In this document: positions 26,868 to 36,702 of the stretch, piece after piece
How positions within the stretch are numbered: position 1 is the stretch's first letter
How the letters are laid out: each line of letters opens with the position of its first letter
NCBI RefSeq assembly: GCF_001422365.1
Contig: NZ_LMMT01000006.1
Coordinates: 62,001 to 126,000, forward strand
Source: Pseudorhodoferax sp. Leaf265
Lineage (GTDB): Bacteria > Pseudomonadota > Gammaproteobacteria > Burkholderiales > Burkholderiaceae_C
Direction of reading: 5' to 3'
DNA length: 64,000 nt
Notes under the pieces: generated by a model
The model's database searches: none
The model's input: only the letters and a program-made list of their open reading frames with translations
What the model was told of the DNA's origin: nothing
Position numbers and translations under genes: made by a program

Positions 26868-28493
26868 ATGACCAAAGAATCAACAAGCACAGAACAGCAC
26901 GACTTCATCATCGTCGGCGCCGGCAGCGCGGGCTCGTTGCTCGCAGGTCGGCTCGGACAGGGCGGCAAACACTCTGTCTTGGTGCTGGAGGCGGGCGGCT
27001 CGGACCGGCGCCTTTGGGTGCACGTCCCGATCGGCTTCGCGAAGATGATCCTGGACAAGTCGCTGAACTGGGCCTACCAGACCGAGCCACAGCCGGAGCT
27101 GAACAACCGGTCGATCTATTGGCCCAGGGGCAAGATCCTTGGTGGTTCGGGCGCAATCAATGGCCTGGTACACATCCGCGGGCAACGCGAGGACTTCGAC
27201 GGGTGGCGCGACGCTGGTTGCGTTGGCTGGGGTTGGCAGGATGTGCTGCCGTACTTCAAGCGTATGGAGGACCACTACCTGGGAGGCACACCGCTGCACG
27301 GTTCAGGCGGACCTGTCGCAGTGTTCAAGCCGCTGGACCGGGCGCCTTTGGGCGAAGCCATGATCGCATCGGCTGCCCGGTGTGGCATCCCGCGCAACGA
27401 CGACTTCAACGGTGAATCTCAAGCAGGCGCAGGCTACTACGACCTCACGGTACGGCGCGGGCGGCGGTCCAACTCGGCGATCGGCGCGCTCAAGCCGGTC
27501 GTGCGCGCAGGCAACGTGCGGGTGGAGCTCTGTGCCATGGTGGAGCGCGTCACATTCGACGGCAGCCGTGCGACCGGTGTCTCCTATAGGAACTCCAAGG
27601 GTGAGCTTGTTGTAGCGAAGGCCGCCAGGGAGGTGATCCTGTGTGCCGGTGCGATCAACACGCCCCAACTGTTGATGCTGTCCGGTGTCGGGCCCGCGAA
27701 CCATCTGCAAGAGCACGGCGTGCAGGTGGTTGCAGATCGAGAGCAGGTGGGCCAGAACCTGCAGGACCACTTGACCGCGCGCTTCGTGTTCAAGACCAGG
27801 CGGCCGGTGACCCTGAACGACGAAATGGGCACATTGTGGGGACGGCTGCGGATCGGCATGAACTATGTCTTCAGACGCCGGGGACCTCTGACCTACGCGG
27901 CTGCACAAGCAGGCATGTTCTTCAAGTCGGACGACGGGATTCCTCGCGTCGATGTGCAGGCGTTTTTCGCACCGTACAGTGCAGACGGCGCCGGCAAGGG
28001 ACTCCATCCGTTCTCTGCGTTCAGCCTGACTTTGACCCAGTCGTGGCCGAGCAGCCGGGGCCACATCCGCCTGAAGGATGCTAGTCCAACGACGCCGCCG
28101 GAGATCCAGCCCCGGTACCTGAGCACTGAGGCAGACCGCCAGTTTTTCGTTAGGGCGATGCGCCGGCTGCGACAGGTCTTCCAGGCAGATCCGATCCGCT
28201 CTGAGATCTCGGAGGAGTACCTGCCGGGCCCTTTTGTGCAAAGTGACGAGGAGCTGCTCGGGTATGTGCGGGCGACGGGGAGTACCTGCTTTCACCCATG
28301 CGGAAGCTGTCGCATGGGTGGCGATGTCGAGTCCGTTGTCGATCCCCAGTTGCGGGTGCGCGGCGTCTCCAGCCTGCGGATCGCGGACGCCTCGGTGATG
28401 CCGCTTCTTACCTCTGGAAACATCAACGCGCCAGCTTTGCTTATCGCCGAAAAGGCGGCTGACATGATCCTGGCGGATGCCCTCAACACGTGA
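26868..28493 (+). CDS. GMC-family FAD oxidoreductase (choline/alcohol dehydrogenase-like)
   Basis: A 541-residue flavoprotein. FAD-binding GxGxxG in IIVGAGSAGSLLAGRL at about 15-30, GMC signature 1 in GGSGAINGLVHIRGQ near 93-107, signature 2 in GAINTPQLLMLSGVGP, and C-terminal catalytic stretch CFHPCGSCRMG with the His base, then GNINAPALLIAEKAA. There is no signal peptide. It should oxidise a primary alcohol to an aldehyde, passing electrons to a quinone or dye. It would act just before the aldehyde dehydrogenase at 20829 encoded at the head of the same operon. Confidence 0.92.
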   Translation: MTKESTSTEQHDFIIVGAGSAGSLLAGRLGQGGKHSVLVLEAGGSDRRLWVHVPIGFAKMILDKSLNWAYQTEPQPELNNRSIYWPRGKILGGSGAINGLVHIRGQREDFDGWRDAGCVGWGWQDVLPYFKRMEDHYLGGTPLHGSGGPVAVFKPLDRAPLGEAMIASAARCGIPRNDDFNGESQAGAGYYDLTVRRGRRSNSAIGALKPVVRAGNVRVELCAMVERVTFDGSRATGVSYRNSKGELVVAKAAREVILCAGAINTPQLLMLSGVGPANHLQEHGVQVVADREQVGQNLQDHLTARFVFKTRRPVTLNDEMGTLWGRLRIGMNYVFRRRGPLTYAAAQAGMFFKSDDGIPRVDVQAFFAPYSADGAGKGLHPFSAFSLTLTQSWPSSRGHIRLKDASPTTPPEIQPRYLSTEADRQFFVRAMRRLRQVFQADPIRSEISEEYLPGPFVQSDEELLGYVRATGSTCFHPCGSCRMGGDVESVVDPQLRVRGVSSLRIADASVMPLLTSGNINAPALLIAEKAADMILADALNT

Positions 28494-28563
28494 CAACGCG
28501 TACCGGCTGATGCCTTGCAGAACGCCTGGCCGCTTGCACTTCCCAACCACCACATCCACGCCC

Positions 28564-29271
28564 ATGAGTACCTACCTGCTTTCCCCACCCGCCGTCACCT
28601 CCGTGGCTGTGCAGGGATCCGATTCCCGATTTCCCGTGCGGCGCATCGTGTGCGTCGGCCGGAACTATGCAGACCACGCGCGTGAGATGGGCAACGACGA
28701 TCGTGACCCACCGTTCTTCTTCTTCAAGCCGACCGATACCTTGATCGACAGCGGGGTGGAGATGCCGTACCCGAGCTTGACCAAGCTGCTGCACCACGAG
28801 GTCGAGTTGGTGGTGGCGATCGGAAAAGGCGGAACCGACATCGACGTTGGCGATGCGCTGGGCCATGTATATGGCTACGCCGTCGGCTTGGACATGACGC
28901 GCCGCGACATCCAGCTCGCGGCGCGCGATGTGGGGCGTCCCTGGGATTGGGGCAAGGGCTTTGACCTGAGCGCGCCGTGCGCGCCCCTGTCACGGGTGTC
29001 CGACATCGGGCATCTATCCAAGGGCGCGATCTCGCTCAGAGTCAATGGAGAGGTGCGGCAGGCCAGTGACTTGTCACAGTTGATCTGGGGTGTGCCAGAG
29101 ATCATCGCGATCGCCAGTCAAGGCATGGCGTTGCGGGCCGGAGATCTGATATTCACAGGAACGCCAGCTGGCGTCTCGGCTGTCAGTGAAGGGGATCTGC
29201 TGGAGGGCGTGATCGCCGGACTTGAGCCGGTTGTCACGCGCGTCGGTCCCCGATCGGGCGGATTGCGCTGA
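28564..29271 (+). CDS. Fumarylacetoacetate hydrolase-family protein
   Basis: A 235-residue enzyme of the short FAH type. Motifs: RRIVCVGRNYADHAREMG near residue 25, metal ligands in LLHHEVELVVAIG (E-x-E) and the later Asp in AVGLDMTRRD, then GDLIFTGTPAGVSAV. Such proteins hydrolyse beta-diketones, decarboxylate oxaloacetate-like acids or hydrate dienoates. With no other ring-cleavage genes nearby, the reaction cannot be fixed. ATG 28564 gives the normal family N-terminus; the GMC gene ends 70 bp upstream. Confidence 0.9.
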   Translation: MSTYLLSPPAVTSVAVQGSDSRFPVRRIVCVGRNYADHAREMGNDDRDPPFFFFKPTDTLIDSGVEMPYPSLTKLLHHEVELVVAIGKGGTDIDVGDALGHVYGYAVGLDMTRRDIQLAARDVGRPWDWGKGFDLSAPCAPLSRVSDIGHLSKGAISLRVNGEVRQASDLSQLIWGVPEIIAIASQGMALRAGDLIFTGTPAGVSAVSEGDLLEGVIAGLEPVVTRVGPRSGGLR

Positions 29272-29382
29272 CAGCTGCTTCAGAGGTGACGCGTGTGGCG
29301 ACCACCGTTGGGCACCAGCCCATTTCAGATTCACCGCCCTGTGCGCTGGCATAGGGTGTCAGGAAGAAACGGAGACAGAGAC

Positions 29383-30540
29383 ATGCACCAAGCGAGTTGG
29401 ATGAATTCCGACCTTGAAACCTATCGAGATTCGGTACGCCGCTTCTGTGAGCGCGAGCTGCTGCCCAACGAAAAGCGCTGGAGCGCCCAAGGACAGGTCG
29501 ACCGCGAGGCTTGGCTGAAGGCCGGCGAGGCGGGTCTCCTGTGCCCGGGAATATCCGGTGACTACGGTGGCGGCGGTGGCAACTTTCTGCATGAGGTCGT
29601 CGCGTTCTCCGAGCAGGTTCGACTCCTGTGCAGCGGACTTGGAAATGCAGTGCACAGCGGGATCGTCGCGCACTACATCGAGAACTTCGGAACGGAACAT
29701 CAGAAGAAGCGATGGCTTCCGAAGATGGCAACGGGCGAGCTCGTGGCGGCGATCGCGATGACAGAGCCAGGTGCCGGCAGTGATCTGCAGAGTATCCGTA
29801 CCAGCGCGGTGCGCGACAGTAGTCACTACATCGTCAACGGGGCGAAGACCTACATCAGCAATGGCCAGCTGGCGGACCTGGTATGTGTGGTGGCGAAGAC
29901 GGACCCCGCAGCTGGTGCCAAGGGAATTTCCATCGTCGTGGTGGAGGTGGAGTCGTCTCCGGGCTTCCAGCGTGGACGTGCGCTGGAGAAGATTGGTCTT
30001 CATTCACAAGACACATCGGAACTCTTCTTCCATGACATGCGTGTTCCTTGCGACAACCTGCTTGGGCATGAGGAAGGGCAAGGCTTTCGTCAGCTCATGA
30101 AGGAACTGCCCCGCGAACGAATCATCGCTGCGTACTGTGCACTAGGCGCGATGGAGCGCGCCATCGAAGAGACGCTGCGCTTCGTCTCGACGCGCAAGGT
30201 GTTTGGCGCTTCGCTCATGGAGATGCAGAACACCCGCTTCAAGCTCGCCGAATGCGATACCAAGGCCAAGATGGCGGGCGTGTTTCTGGACCACTGCGCA
30301 TCGCTGGAGATGGTGGGAAAGCTGGATAACGCGACGGCTGCCATGGCCAAATTCTGGGTGACCGATGCCTGTGGCCAGGTCGTCGACGAGTGTCTCCAGC
30401 TCCACGGCGGAGCCGGCTACATGGTCGAGTATCCCATTGCACGTCTCTACCAGAACTCCCGCATAAATCGGATTCTGGCGGGCAGCAACGAGATCATGAA
30501 AGAGCTCATTGCGCGTGATCTGGTTAAGCGCGAGCTGTGA
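29383..30540 (+). CDS. Acyl-CoA dehydrogenase
   Basis: A 385-residue flavoenzyme. Family motifs: AMTEPGAGSDLQSIRTSAVR (FAD and substrate loop), YIVNGAKTYISNGQLADLV, LPRERIIAAYCALGAMERAI and the C-terminal QLHGGAGYMVEYPIARLYQN, which holds the likely base Glu just after the helix turn (MVEYP), then ILAGSNEIMKELIARDL. It adds an alpha-beta double bond to an acyl-CoA and passes electrons to ETF. The start at 29383 follows GGAGACAGAG. It is 46 bp before the CoA ligase that would supply its substrate. Confidence 0.93.
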   Translation: MHQASWMNSDLETYRDSVRRFCERELLPNEKRWSAQGQVDREAWLKAGEAGLLCPGISGDYGGGGGNFLHEVVAFSEQVRLLCSGLGNAVHSGIVAHYIENFGTEHQKKRWLPKMATGELVAAIAMTEPGAGSDLQSIRTSAVRDSSHYIVNGAKTYISNGQLADLVCVVAKTDPAAGAKGISIVVVEVESSPGFQRGRALEKIGLHSQDTSELFFHDMRVPCDNLLGHEEGQGFRQLMKELPRERIIAAYCALGAMERAIEETLRFVSTRKVFGASLMEMQNTRFKLAECDTKAKMAGVFLDHCASLEMVGKLDNATAAMAKFWVTDACGQVVDECLQLHGGAGYMVEYPIARLYQNSRINRILAGSNEIMKELIARDLVKREL

Positions 30541-30586
30541 GAGATCGATGCATCTTGTTGATGGAAATCCAAGCAGAGAGGCACAG

Positions 30587-32176
30587 ATGAAAACGACGTC
30601 GTCGCAGGCGACCAAGCCAATGGTCCCGACCCGGTTGCACCCGAAATTTCAGGCTGCCGTCTACCCCGACAAGCCAGCAGCCATCATGGCCGCATCAGGG
30701 CGGTCGGTGAGCTACCGCCAGCTGGACGAAGGGTCGAGTAGAGGGGCACAGTTGTTGCGTTCGCTGGGGCTTCGGCCTGGCGACCACATCGCGGTCATGA
30801 TGCACAACGACCTCTTGTTCTACGAGGTCTACTGGGCAGCGCAGCGCAGTGGCATGTATTTCACGCCGATCAGCTGTCACTTGACGGCAGCCGAGGCTGC
30901 TTACGTCATTGACGACTGCGATGCCGCCGTGATCGTGGTGTCTGCGCCAATGCAGGCGGTCGCTGTCCAGCTTGTGGATCTGTGCCCGAAGGTCCGGCAC
31001 TTTCTGAGCGTAACGGGAGCGATCGCCGGCTACGCCCGCTGGGAAACGATGGCTGCCACTATGCCGTCATGCGCGATCCCGGACGAGATTAGCGGCCTCA
31101 GCATGTACTACTCTTCCGGCACGACGGGAAAGCCGAAGGGAATCGAACTTCCATTCGCCGAACAGCCGATCGACGTCGTCCCACCGACGATGCAGGTTTT
31201 CACGCAGGCGCTCGGGTATGACGCGGAAACGGTGTACCTGATGCCGGCGCCGCTGTACCACGCGGCGCCGCTGGGGTTTTCGGCCCACATGATGCGTCTG
31301 GGCGGCACCGTCGTTGTCATGGAGAAGTTCGATCCCGAAGCCTTCCTGCATGCGATCGAGCGCTACCGCGTGACCCACGCGCAGGTGGTTCCGACGATGT
31401 TCGTGCGGATGTTGCGGTTGGCGCAAGAGGTGCGCTCGCGCTACGACCTCTCCACTTTGCGCAACGTCGTTCATTCCGCAGCCCCGTGCCCGATTCCAGT
31501 GAAGGAACAAATGATCGCCTGGTGGGGCCCCTGCGTTCACGAGTACTACAGCAGCTCTGAAGGGGGCGGCTGCACATTCATCAGCGCTCCCGACTGGATG
31601 GCCCACAAAGGGTCGGTTGGGCGCTCTCTTCTGGGCGAGATCAAGATCGTGACGGAGAGCGGCGATGCTGCACCGACCGGGGAGCCGGGAATGGTGTACT
31701 TCGTGACGAGCAGAAAGTTCTGCTACCGCAACGACCCAGAGAAGACGCGCGAGGCATTCAGCCCGCAGGGATGGGTGACGCTGGGTGATGTCGGCCGCCT
31801 GGATGACGAGGGCTACTTGTATCTGACCGATCGCAAGTCCTACATGATCATTTCGGGTGGGGTGAACATCTACCCACAAGAGGCTGAGAACGTCTTGTCC
31901 ATGCATCCCCAAGTTGCGGATGTCGCGGTGTTCGGCGTTCCGCATCCAGAGTTCGGAGAGGAAGTGAAAGCCGTGGTTCAGCCGGTTGACATGGACGAAG
32001 CCGGCCCTGAACTGGCCGCGGACCTGATGGAGTTCTGTCGCGGACATCTTGCGGGACTGAAGTGCCCCAAGTCGATTGACTTTGATCCCGAGCTGCCGCG
32101 TCAAGAGAACGGAAAGCTCTACAAGCGGCTCATTCGCGACAGGTATTGGACCGGCCACACAAGCCGGGTTCTTTGA
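30587..32176 (+). CDS. Acyl-CoA synthetase (ANL superfamily, ATP-dependent)
   Basis: A 529-residue AMP-forming ligase. Motifs: ATP loop YYSSGTTGKPKGIE near residue 175, core motif HEYYSSSEGGGCTFIS, hinge and adenine-binding region TLGDVGRLDDEGYLYLTDRK, and C-terminal PRQENGKLYKRLIRDRY with the catalytic Lys. It activates a carboxylic acid to its CoA thioester through an acyl adenylate. GAGAGG lies seven bases before the ATG; in-frame codons further left overlap the acyl-CoA dehydrogenase. It closes the operon that begins at operator copy 6. Confidence 0.93.
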   Translation: MKTTSSQATKPMVPTRLHPKFQAAVYPDKPAAIMAASGRSVSYRQLDEGSSRGAQLLRSLGLRPGDHIAVMMHNDLLFYEVYWAAQRSGMYFTPISCHLTAAEAAYVIDDCDAAVIVVSAPMQAVAVQLVDLCPKVRHFLSVTGAIAGYARWETMAATMPSCAIPDEISGLSMYYSSGTTGKPKGIELPFAEQPIDVVPPTMQVFTQALGYDAETVYLMPAPLYHAAPLGFSAHMMRLGGTVVVMEKFDPEAFLHAIERYRVTHAQVVPTMFVRMLRLAQEVRSRYDLSTLRNVVHSAAPCPIPVKEQMIAWWGPCVHEYYSSSEGGGCTFISAPDWMAHKGSVGRSLLGEIKIVTESGDAAPTGEPGMVYFVTSRKFCYRNDPEKTREAFSPQGWVTLGDVGRLDDEGYLYLTDRKSYMIISGGVNIYPQEAENVLSMHPQVADVAVFGVPHPEFGEEVKAVVQPVDMDEAGPELAADLMEFCRGHLAGLKCPKSIDFDPELPRQENGKLYKRLIRDRYWTGHTSRVL

Positions 32177-32252
32177 ATGCGCGCCGCGCTTTGCTTTCGC
32201 GACGCTCAGGCGCCGCGTGACCCCTTCTCACTCTTCTAAACACGATCGACGT

Positions 32253-33458
32253 ATGAACGAAGCATTGATCTTCGACGCCGTGCGCACGCCGCGCAGCCGT
32301 GGGCGCCCCGACGGGGCGTTGCACGAAGTCAACCCCGTGAGCCTGCTGGCCGGCCTGATGCAGGAACTGCAGCGGCGCAACGATCTGGACACCGCGCAGG
32401 TGGACGATGCGCTGATCGGCTGCGTCCAACCCCATGGTGAGCAAGGCGCCGTAATCGCCAAGATTGCCGCGCTGGCTGCGGGCTGGGACTGGAAGGTGCC
32501 GGGCCTGCAGCTGAACCGCTACTGCGGCTCGGGCCTGGAGGCGGCCAACATCGCGGCGCAGAAGGTGCGCTCGGGCTGGGAAGACCTGGTGGTCGCCGGC
32601 GGCGTCGAATCGATGTCGCGCGTGGCCATGGGCGCCGCGCCGAGCGCGCGCGATGCCAACCCGCAGCTGAACTTCCGCATGCAGCCCGTGCCCCAGGGCG
32701 TCAGCGCCGACCTCATGGCCACGCTGGACGGCCACACGCGCGAGCAGGTCGATGCGCTTGCACTGGCCTCGCACCAGCGCGCCGCCTTGGCGCGTGCCGA
32801 AGGCCGGTTCGCCAGGTCGCTGGTGCCGGTTAAGGACTTCAACGGCCTGACCATCCTGGCAGAAGACGAGACGATCCGTCCCGATGCCTCGGTGCAGACG
32901 CTGGGCAAACTCAAGCCCTCGTTCGCCGAAATGGGCGCGATGGGCTTCGATTCGCTGGCGCAGCTGCGCTATCCGCAGGTCGAGCGCGTCGCCCACGTAC
33001 ACACGGCCGGCAACTCGTCGGGCATCGTCGACGGCGCCTCCCTGCTGCTGATCGGCAGCGAGGCCAAGGGCCGCGCGCTGGGCCTCAAGCCTCGCGCCCG
33101 CTTCGTCTCCGTGGCCGTGACCGGCGCGGAGCCGACCATCATGCTGGCCGCGCCCGCACCGGTGTCGCGCATGGCCCTGGCCAAGGCCGGCCTGCGCGCG
33201 CAGGACATCGACCTGTTCGAAGTCAACGAAGCCTTCGCGAGCGTCGTGCTGCGGTTCATGCAGGAGATGGACGTGCCGCCCGAGCGCGTCAACGTCAACG
33301 GCGGAGCCATCGCCATGGGCCATCCACTGGGTGCGACCGGCTGCATGCTGGTCGGCACGTTGCTTGACGAACTGGAGCGGCGTGACCTGCGGCGCGGCCT
33401 GGTCACGCTGTGTGCGGCCGACGGCATGGGCGTGGCCACCATCATCGAACGTGTGTGA
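32253..33458 (+). CDS. Thiolase (acetyl-CoA acyltransferase, FadA-like)
   Basis: A 401-residue thiolase with all catalytic residues: Cys91 in NRYCGSGLEA, NEAFA, His357 in GGAIAMGHPLGATG and Cys387 in LCAADGMG (where most family members have CIGGGMG). It cleaves 3-ketoacyl-CoA to acetyl-CoA and a shorter acyl-CoA. The gene and the FadB-like gene 10 bp downstream form a pair whose base use is visibly more GC-rich at third codon positions than their neighbours. No AATGG-N5-CCATT site lies ahead of the pair, so it may be read from the upstream operon or have a separate origin. Confidence 0.93.
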   Translation: MNEALIFDAVRTPRSRGRPDGALHEVNPVSLLAGLMQELQRRNDLDTAQVDDALIGCVQPHGEQGAVIAKIAALAAGWDWKVPGLQLNRYCGSGLEAANIAAQKVRSGWEDLVVAGGVESMSRVAMGAAPSARDANPQLNFRMQPVPQGVSADLMATLDGHTREQVDALALASHQRAALARAEGRFARSLVPVKDFNGLTILAEDETIRPDASVQTLGKLKPSFAEMGAMGFDSLAQLRYPQVERVAHVHTAGNSSGIVDGASLLLIGSEAKGRALGLKPRARFVSVAVTGAEPTIMLAAPAPVSRMALAKAGLRAQDIDLFEVNEAFASVVLRFMQEMDVPPERVNVNGGAIAMGHPLGATGCMLVGTLLDELERRDLRRGLVTLCAADGMGVATIIERV

Positions 33459-33468
33459 GGACTTTTCC

Positions 33469-35616
33469 GTGACCGCAACTTCCGCCATCACCTACCACAA
33501 GGACGAGCAGCGCATCGTCACGCTCACCATCGACATGCCGGGCCAGTCCGCGAACACCATGAACGGCGTGTTCCGCGAGGCCTACGCCGGCGTGGTCGAG
33601 CGCCTGGAGGCCGAACGCGATGCCATTGCCGGCGTCATCCTGACTTCGGCCAAGAAGACATTCTTCGCCGGCGGCGACCTGAACAACCTGCTGGCGGCCC
33701 GTCCCGAGGACGCAGCCGCACTCTTCGAACGCGCCGAAGGCATGAAGGCCCTGATGCGCCGCCTGGAGACACTCGGACGTCCCGTGGTTGCCGCCATCAA
33801 CGGCACGGCCCTGGGCGGCGGGTTCGAGCTGTGCCTGGCCTGTCATGCCCGCTTCGTCGTCGACGACCCACAGTTGCAACTGGGATTGCCCGAGGCCAGA
33901 CTGGGCCTGCTGCCGGGCGCTGGCGGTGTCGTGCGCACGGTGCGCATGCTGGGCCTGCAGGCGGCCGTGCCATTTCTGGTCGATGGCACGACCTTCGGTC
34001 CGGCTCGGGCGCTGGAACTCAAGCTGCTCGACGGGCTGGCACCAGACCTGCCGGGCGTGCTCGCCATGGCGCGGGCCTGGATCGCCGCGAACCCCGGGTC
34101 GCTGCAGCCTTGGGACCGCAAGGGATTCCGCATTCCCGGCTCCACCGAGCGCTCGCCGGCACCGCTGGCCTGGCTGCGTACGGCCCCTGTGCTGCAGATG
34201 AAGAAGCAGCGTGGCCTGTACCCGGCGCCCGAGGCGGCCATGTCCGCGGCTATCGAGGGGGCCACGGTGGACTTCGACACCGCCTCGCGCATCGAGAGCC
34301 GCTACATCGTGCATCTGGCCACGCACCCGGTGGCCAAGAACCTGATCACGACCTTCTTCTTCCAGATGAACGAGATCAAGGCGGGCAAGGGCCGCCCCGA
34401 GGGCGTGGCGCCCGCGCGCTTTGCGCGCATCGGCATTCTGGGGGCCGGCCTGATGGGCTCGGGCATCGCGCAGGTCTGCGGCCAGCGCGGCCTGCAGGCT
34501 GTGCTTAAGGACGCCACGCTGGAGCAGGCCCAGGCCGGCAAAGCGCGGGTGGAGAAGGCGCTGGCCAAGCGTGTGGAGAAGGGCGCGCTGAGCGCCGAGC
34601 GCATGCAGCGCACGCTGGACGCGATCACACCGGCCGGCGCGGCGGCAGACCTGCAGGGCTGCGACCTGATCGTAGAGGCGGTGTTCGAGAAGCGCGAGCT
34701 CAAGGCCGCCGTCACGCGGGAGAGCGAGCCGTACCTCGCCGCGGGCGGCATCTTTGCGTCCAACACCTCCACCTTGCCGATCACCGGCCTGGCCGAGGCA
34801 TCGAAGCGCCCTGAGAACTTCATCGGCCTGCATTTCTTCTCGCCGGTGGACCGCATGGCGTTGGTGGAGATCATCAAGGGCGCCGAGACCTCGCCCGAGA
34901 CGCTGGCACGCGCCTACGACTTCGTGCAGCAGTTGGGCAAGACGCCCATCGTGGTCAACGACAGCCGGGGCTTCTTCACGAGCCGGGTGTTCGGCACCTT
35001 CACCAAGGAGGGTGCCGCGTTGCTGGCCGAGGGCGTGCCGGCCGCCGAGATCGAGAACGGTGCGCTCAGCGTGGGCATGCCGGTGGGGCCGCTGGCCGTG
35101 ATGGACGAGACCTCGATGGCGCTGTCCTGGTCGGTGCGCCAGCAGACCATCGCTGACCTGCAGGCCGCGGGCGAAGCCGTGCCACAGCACTCGGGGTGGG
35201 CCGTGATCGAGAAGATGGTCGCGCTGGGCCGGCCCGGCCGCGCAGGCGGCGGGGGCTTCTACGACTACCCCGAGGGCGGGCGCAAGCAGCTGTGGCAAGG
35301 CCTTGCCGCACAGTTCCCGGCCCACAGCACGCCGGTCCCCTATGCGGACCTGCGCGACCGGTTGCTGTACGTGCAGGCCCTCGAGTCGGTGCGCTGCGTG
35401 CAGGAAGGCGTGATCGAAGCTGCACGCGACGCCAACATCGGCTCGGTCGTGGGCATCGGGTTCCCGCGTTGGACCGGCGGCACGCTGCAGTACATCAACA
35501 GCATCGGCCTGCGCAACTTTGTGCGCCGCGCCGGCGAGCTCGCACAGCGCTACGGCCAGCGGTTCGAGCCGCCCAGGCTGCTCGTGGACATGGCCGAGCG
35601 GCAAGGTACTTTCTAA
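33469..35616 (+). CDS. Bifunctional enoyl-CoA hydratase / 3-hydroxyacyl-CoA dehydrogenase (FadB/FadJ-like)
   Basis: A 715-residue two-part enzyme. Residues 1-190 are a crotonase (ALGGGFELCLACHARFVVDD, then LPEARLGLLPGAGGV with the catalytic Glu region). About 320 onward is the NAD domain (IGILGAGLMGSGIAQ) and then the 3-hydroxyacyl-CoA dehydrogenase core (IGLHFFSPVDRMALVEIIKG, the catalytic His in HFF; FFTSRVFGTF) to the C-terminal helical domain. It hydrates enoyl-CoA and oxidises the 3-hydroxyacyl-CoA, feeding the thiolase just upstream. GTG at 33469 has GAGGA eight bases upstream. Confidence 0.94.
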   Translation: MTATSAITYHKDEQRIVTLTIDMPGQSANTMNGVFREAYAGVVERLEAERDAIAGVILTSAKKTFFAGGDLNNLLAARPEDAAALFERAEGMKALMRRLETLGRPVVAAINGTALGGGFELCLACHARFVVDDPQLQLGLPEARLGLLPGAGGVVRTVRMLGLQAAVPFLVDGTTFGPARALELKLLDGLAPDLPGVLAMARAWIAANPGSLQPWDRKGFRIPGSTERSPAPLAWLRTAPVLQMKKQRGLYPAPEAAMSAAIEGATVDFDTASRIESRYIVHLATHPVAKNLITTFFFQMNEIKAGKGRPEGVAPARFARIGILGAGLMGSGIAQVCGQRGLQAVLKDATLEQAQAGKARVEKALAKRVEKGALSAERMQRTLDAITPAGAAADLQGCDLIVEAVFEKRELKAAVTRESEPYLAAGGIFASNTSTLPITGLAEASKRPENFIGLHFFSPVDRMALVEIIKGAETSPETLARAYDFVQQLGKTPIVVNDSRGFFTSRVFGTFTKEGAALLAEGVPAAEIENGALSVGMPVGPLAVMDETSMALSWSVRQQTIADLQAAGEAVPQHSGWAVIEKMVALGRPGRAGGGGFYDYPEGGRKQLWQGLAAQFPAHSTPVPYADLRDRLLYVQALESVRCVQEGVIEAARDANIGSVVGIGFPRWTGGTLQYINSIGLRNFVRRAGELAQRYGQRFEPPRLLVDMAERQGTF

Positions 35617-35644
35617 ACAATTCCTAAAGACTGAAGGAGACACC

Positions 35645-36622
35645 GTGGGCATCCATCGAAGACACGTGCTCGGCGTCGCAGCCGCATTCCCATTTGCTTC
35701 CCGCAGCTTGGCTGCCGAGGGCGCATGGCCGAACAGACCAATCACGCTCATCGACTCCTATGGGGCGGGCGGCCAGAGCGATGCCGTGGTCAGGCTTCTT
35801 GCCCGGCGACTGGAGTCGAAGCTTGGTCAGCCCGTTCTCGTAGACAACCGTCCAGGCGCAAATTCACTGGTTGCCACGCAGTCCGTGCTCCGCGCCCCAG
35901 CCGATGGATACACCTTCCTGTTCAACATGAACGCGCTGGTGACCAATCCGATCCTGCTGCCGAACGTGCGGTATGACGCGCTCAGGGATTTCATCCCGAT
36001 CGCCAGGATCTTCGAGACGTCGGTCATCCTCGCAGCTGCGAAGGAGAGGGGCTCGACGCTCGCTGAGTTCCTCGAGCGGGCGAGGGCCTCCAACGAACCC
36101 TTCAGCTGCGGCACGGTGGGCTACGCATCGAGCTCGCACTACTACATCGAATCGCTGGGGCGCTCCGCAGGAGTGCAACTCAACAATGTTCCGTACAAGG
36201 GTGGCGACACCCAGCTGCTTCCCGACCTCGTGGCGCAGCGTCTGCAGGCAGGCATGGTCTCTTCCGTCTCCGCCATGACCTATGGCGCTGACAACCGGAT
36301 CGTCCCGCTCGCCGCTACCGGCACAAAGCGCTGGAAGGTCCTGCCCGAGGTTCCAACCTTCCTGGAGCTCGGATTCTCGGGACTGACGGCGGAAGGGTTC
36401 TGCGGGCTCTTTGCGCGCGTCGGAACGCCCGTGCCGATCGTCGAGCGGCTCCATGCGTTGGCAGCCGACATCGCCAAGGAGCAGAGATTTGCCAGCCAGA
36501 TGCTTGGCTACGGACTGGAGGTGCCGCCGCCCCTGTCGATGCCGGAATTCGGCTCACTCGTGGGGAAGATCGATGCCGCGTGGAGGAACATCAAGAAGAG
36601 CAGTGCCATCCGCATCGAGTAG
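35645..36622 (+). CDS. Bug/TctC-family receptor, first of a tandem pair
   Basis: A 325-residue periplasmic receptor with a Tat-like N-terminus (GIHRRHVLGVAAAFPFASRS) and the Bug core (WPNRPITLIDSYGAGGQSDA, VLVDNRPGANSLVATQSVLR, NVPYKGGDTQLLPDLVAQRL). It starts with GTG, seven bases after AAGGAG. It is a close paralogue of the next gene, sharing most of its length including the identical closing SSAIRIE/NSAIRIE. Neither has a TctA/TctB partner nearby. Confidence 0.9.
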   Translation: MGIHRRHVLGVAAAFPFASRSLAAEGAWPNRPITLIDSYGAGGQSDAVVRLLARRLESKLGQPVLVDNRPGANSLVATQSVLRAPADGYTFLFNMNALVTNPILLPNVRYDALRDFIPIARIFETSVILAAAKERGSTLAEFLERARASNEPFSCGTVGYASSSHYYIESLGRSAGVQLNNVPYKGGDTQLLPDLVAQRLQAGMVSSVSAMTYGADNRIVPLAATGTKRWKVLPEVPTFLELGFSGLTAEGFCGLFARVGTPVPIVERLHALAADIAKEQRFASQMLGYGLEVPPPLSMPEFGSLVGKIDAAWRNIKKSSAIRIE

Positions 36623-36702
36623 GTGTGGCGTAGTGGCTGGCGTACGGCGTCGAGTTGGCGGACACCGCGGAGAGTTTCAACCCATCCCAAACAGGAGACA
36701 CC

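Noticed and set aside
33442-35751. Very long reverse-strand open frame opposite the FadB-like gene
   Set aside because: It is the antisense shadow of a GC-rich gene. The forward protein has all family motifs; the reverse product is His/Arg/Leu-rich with no domain and no ribosome site.
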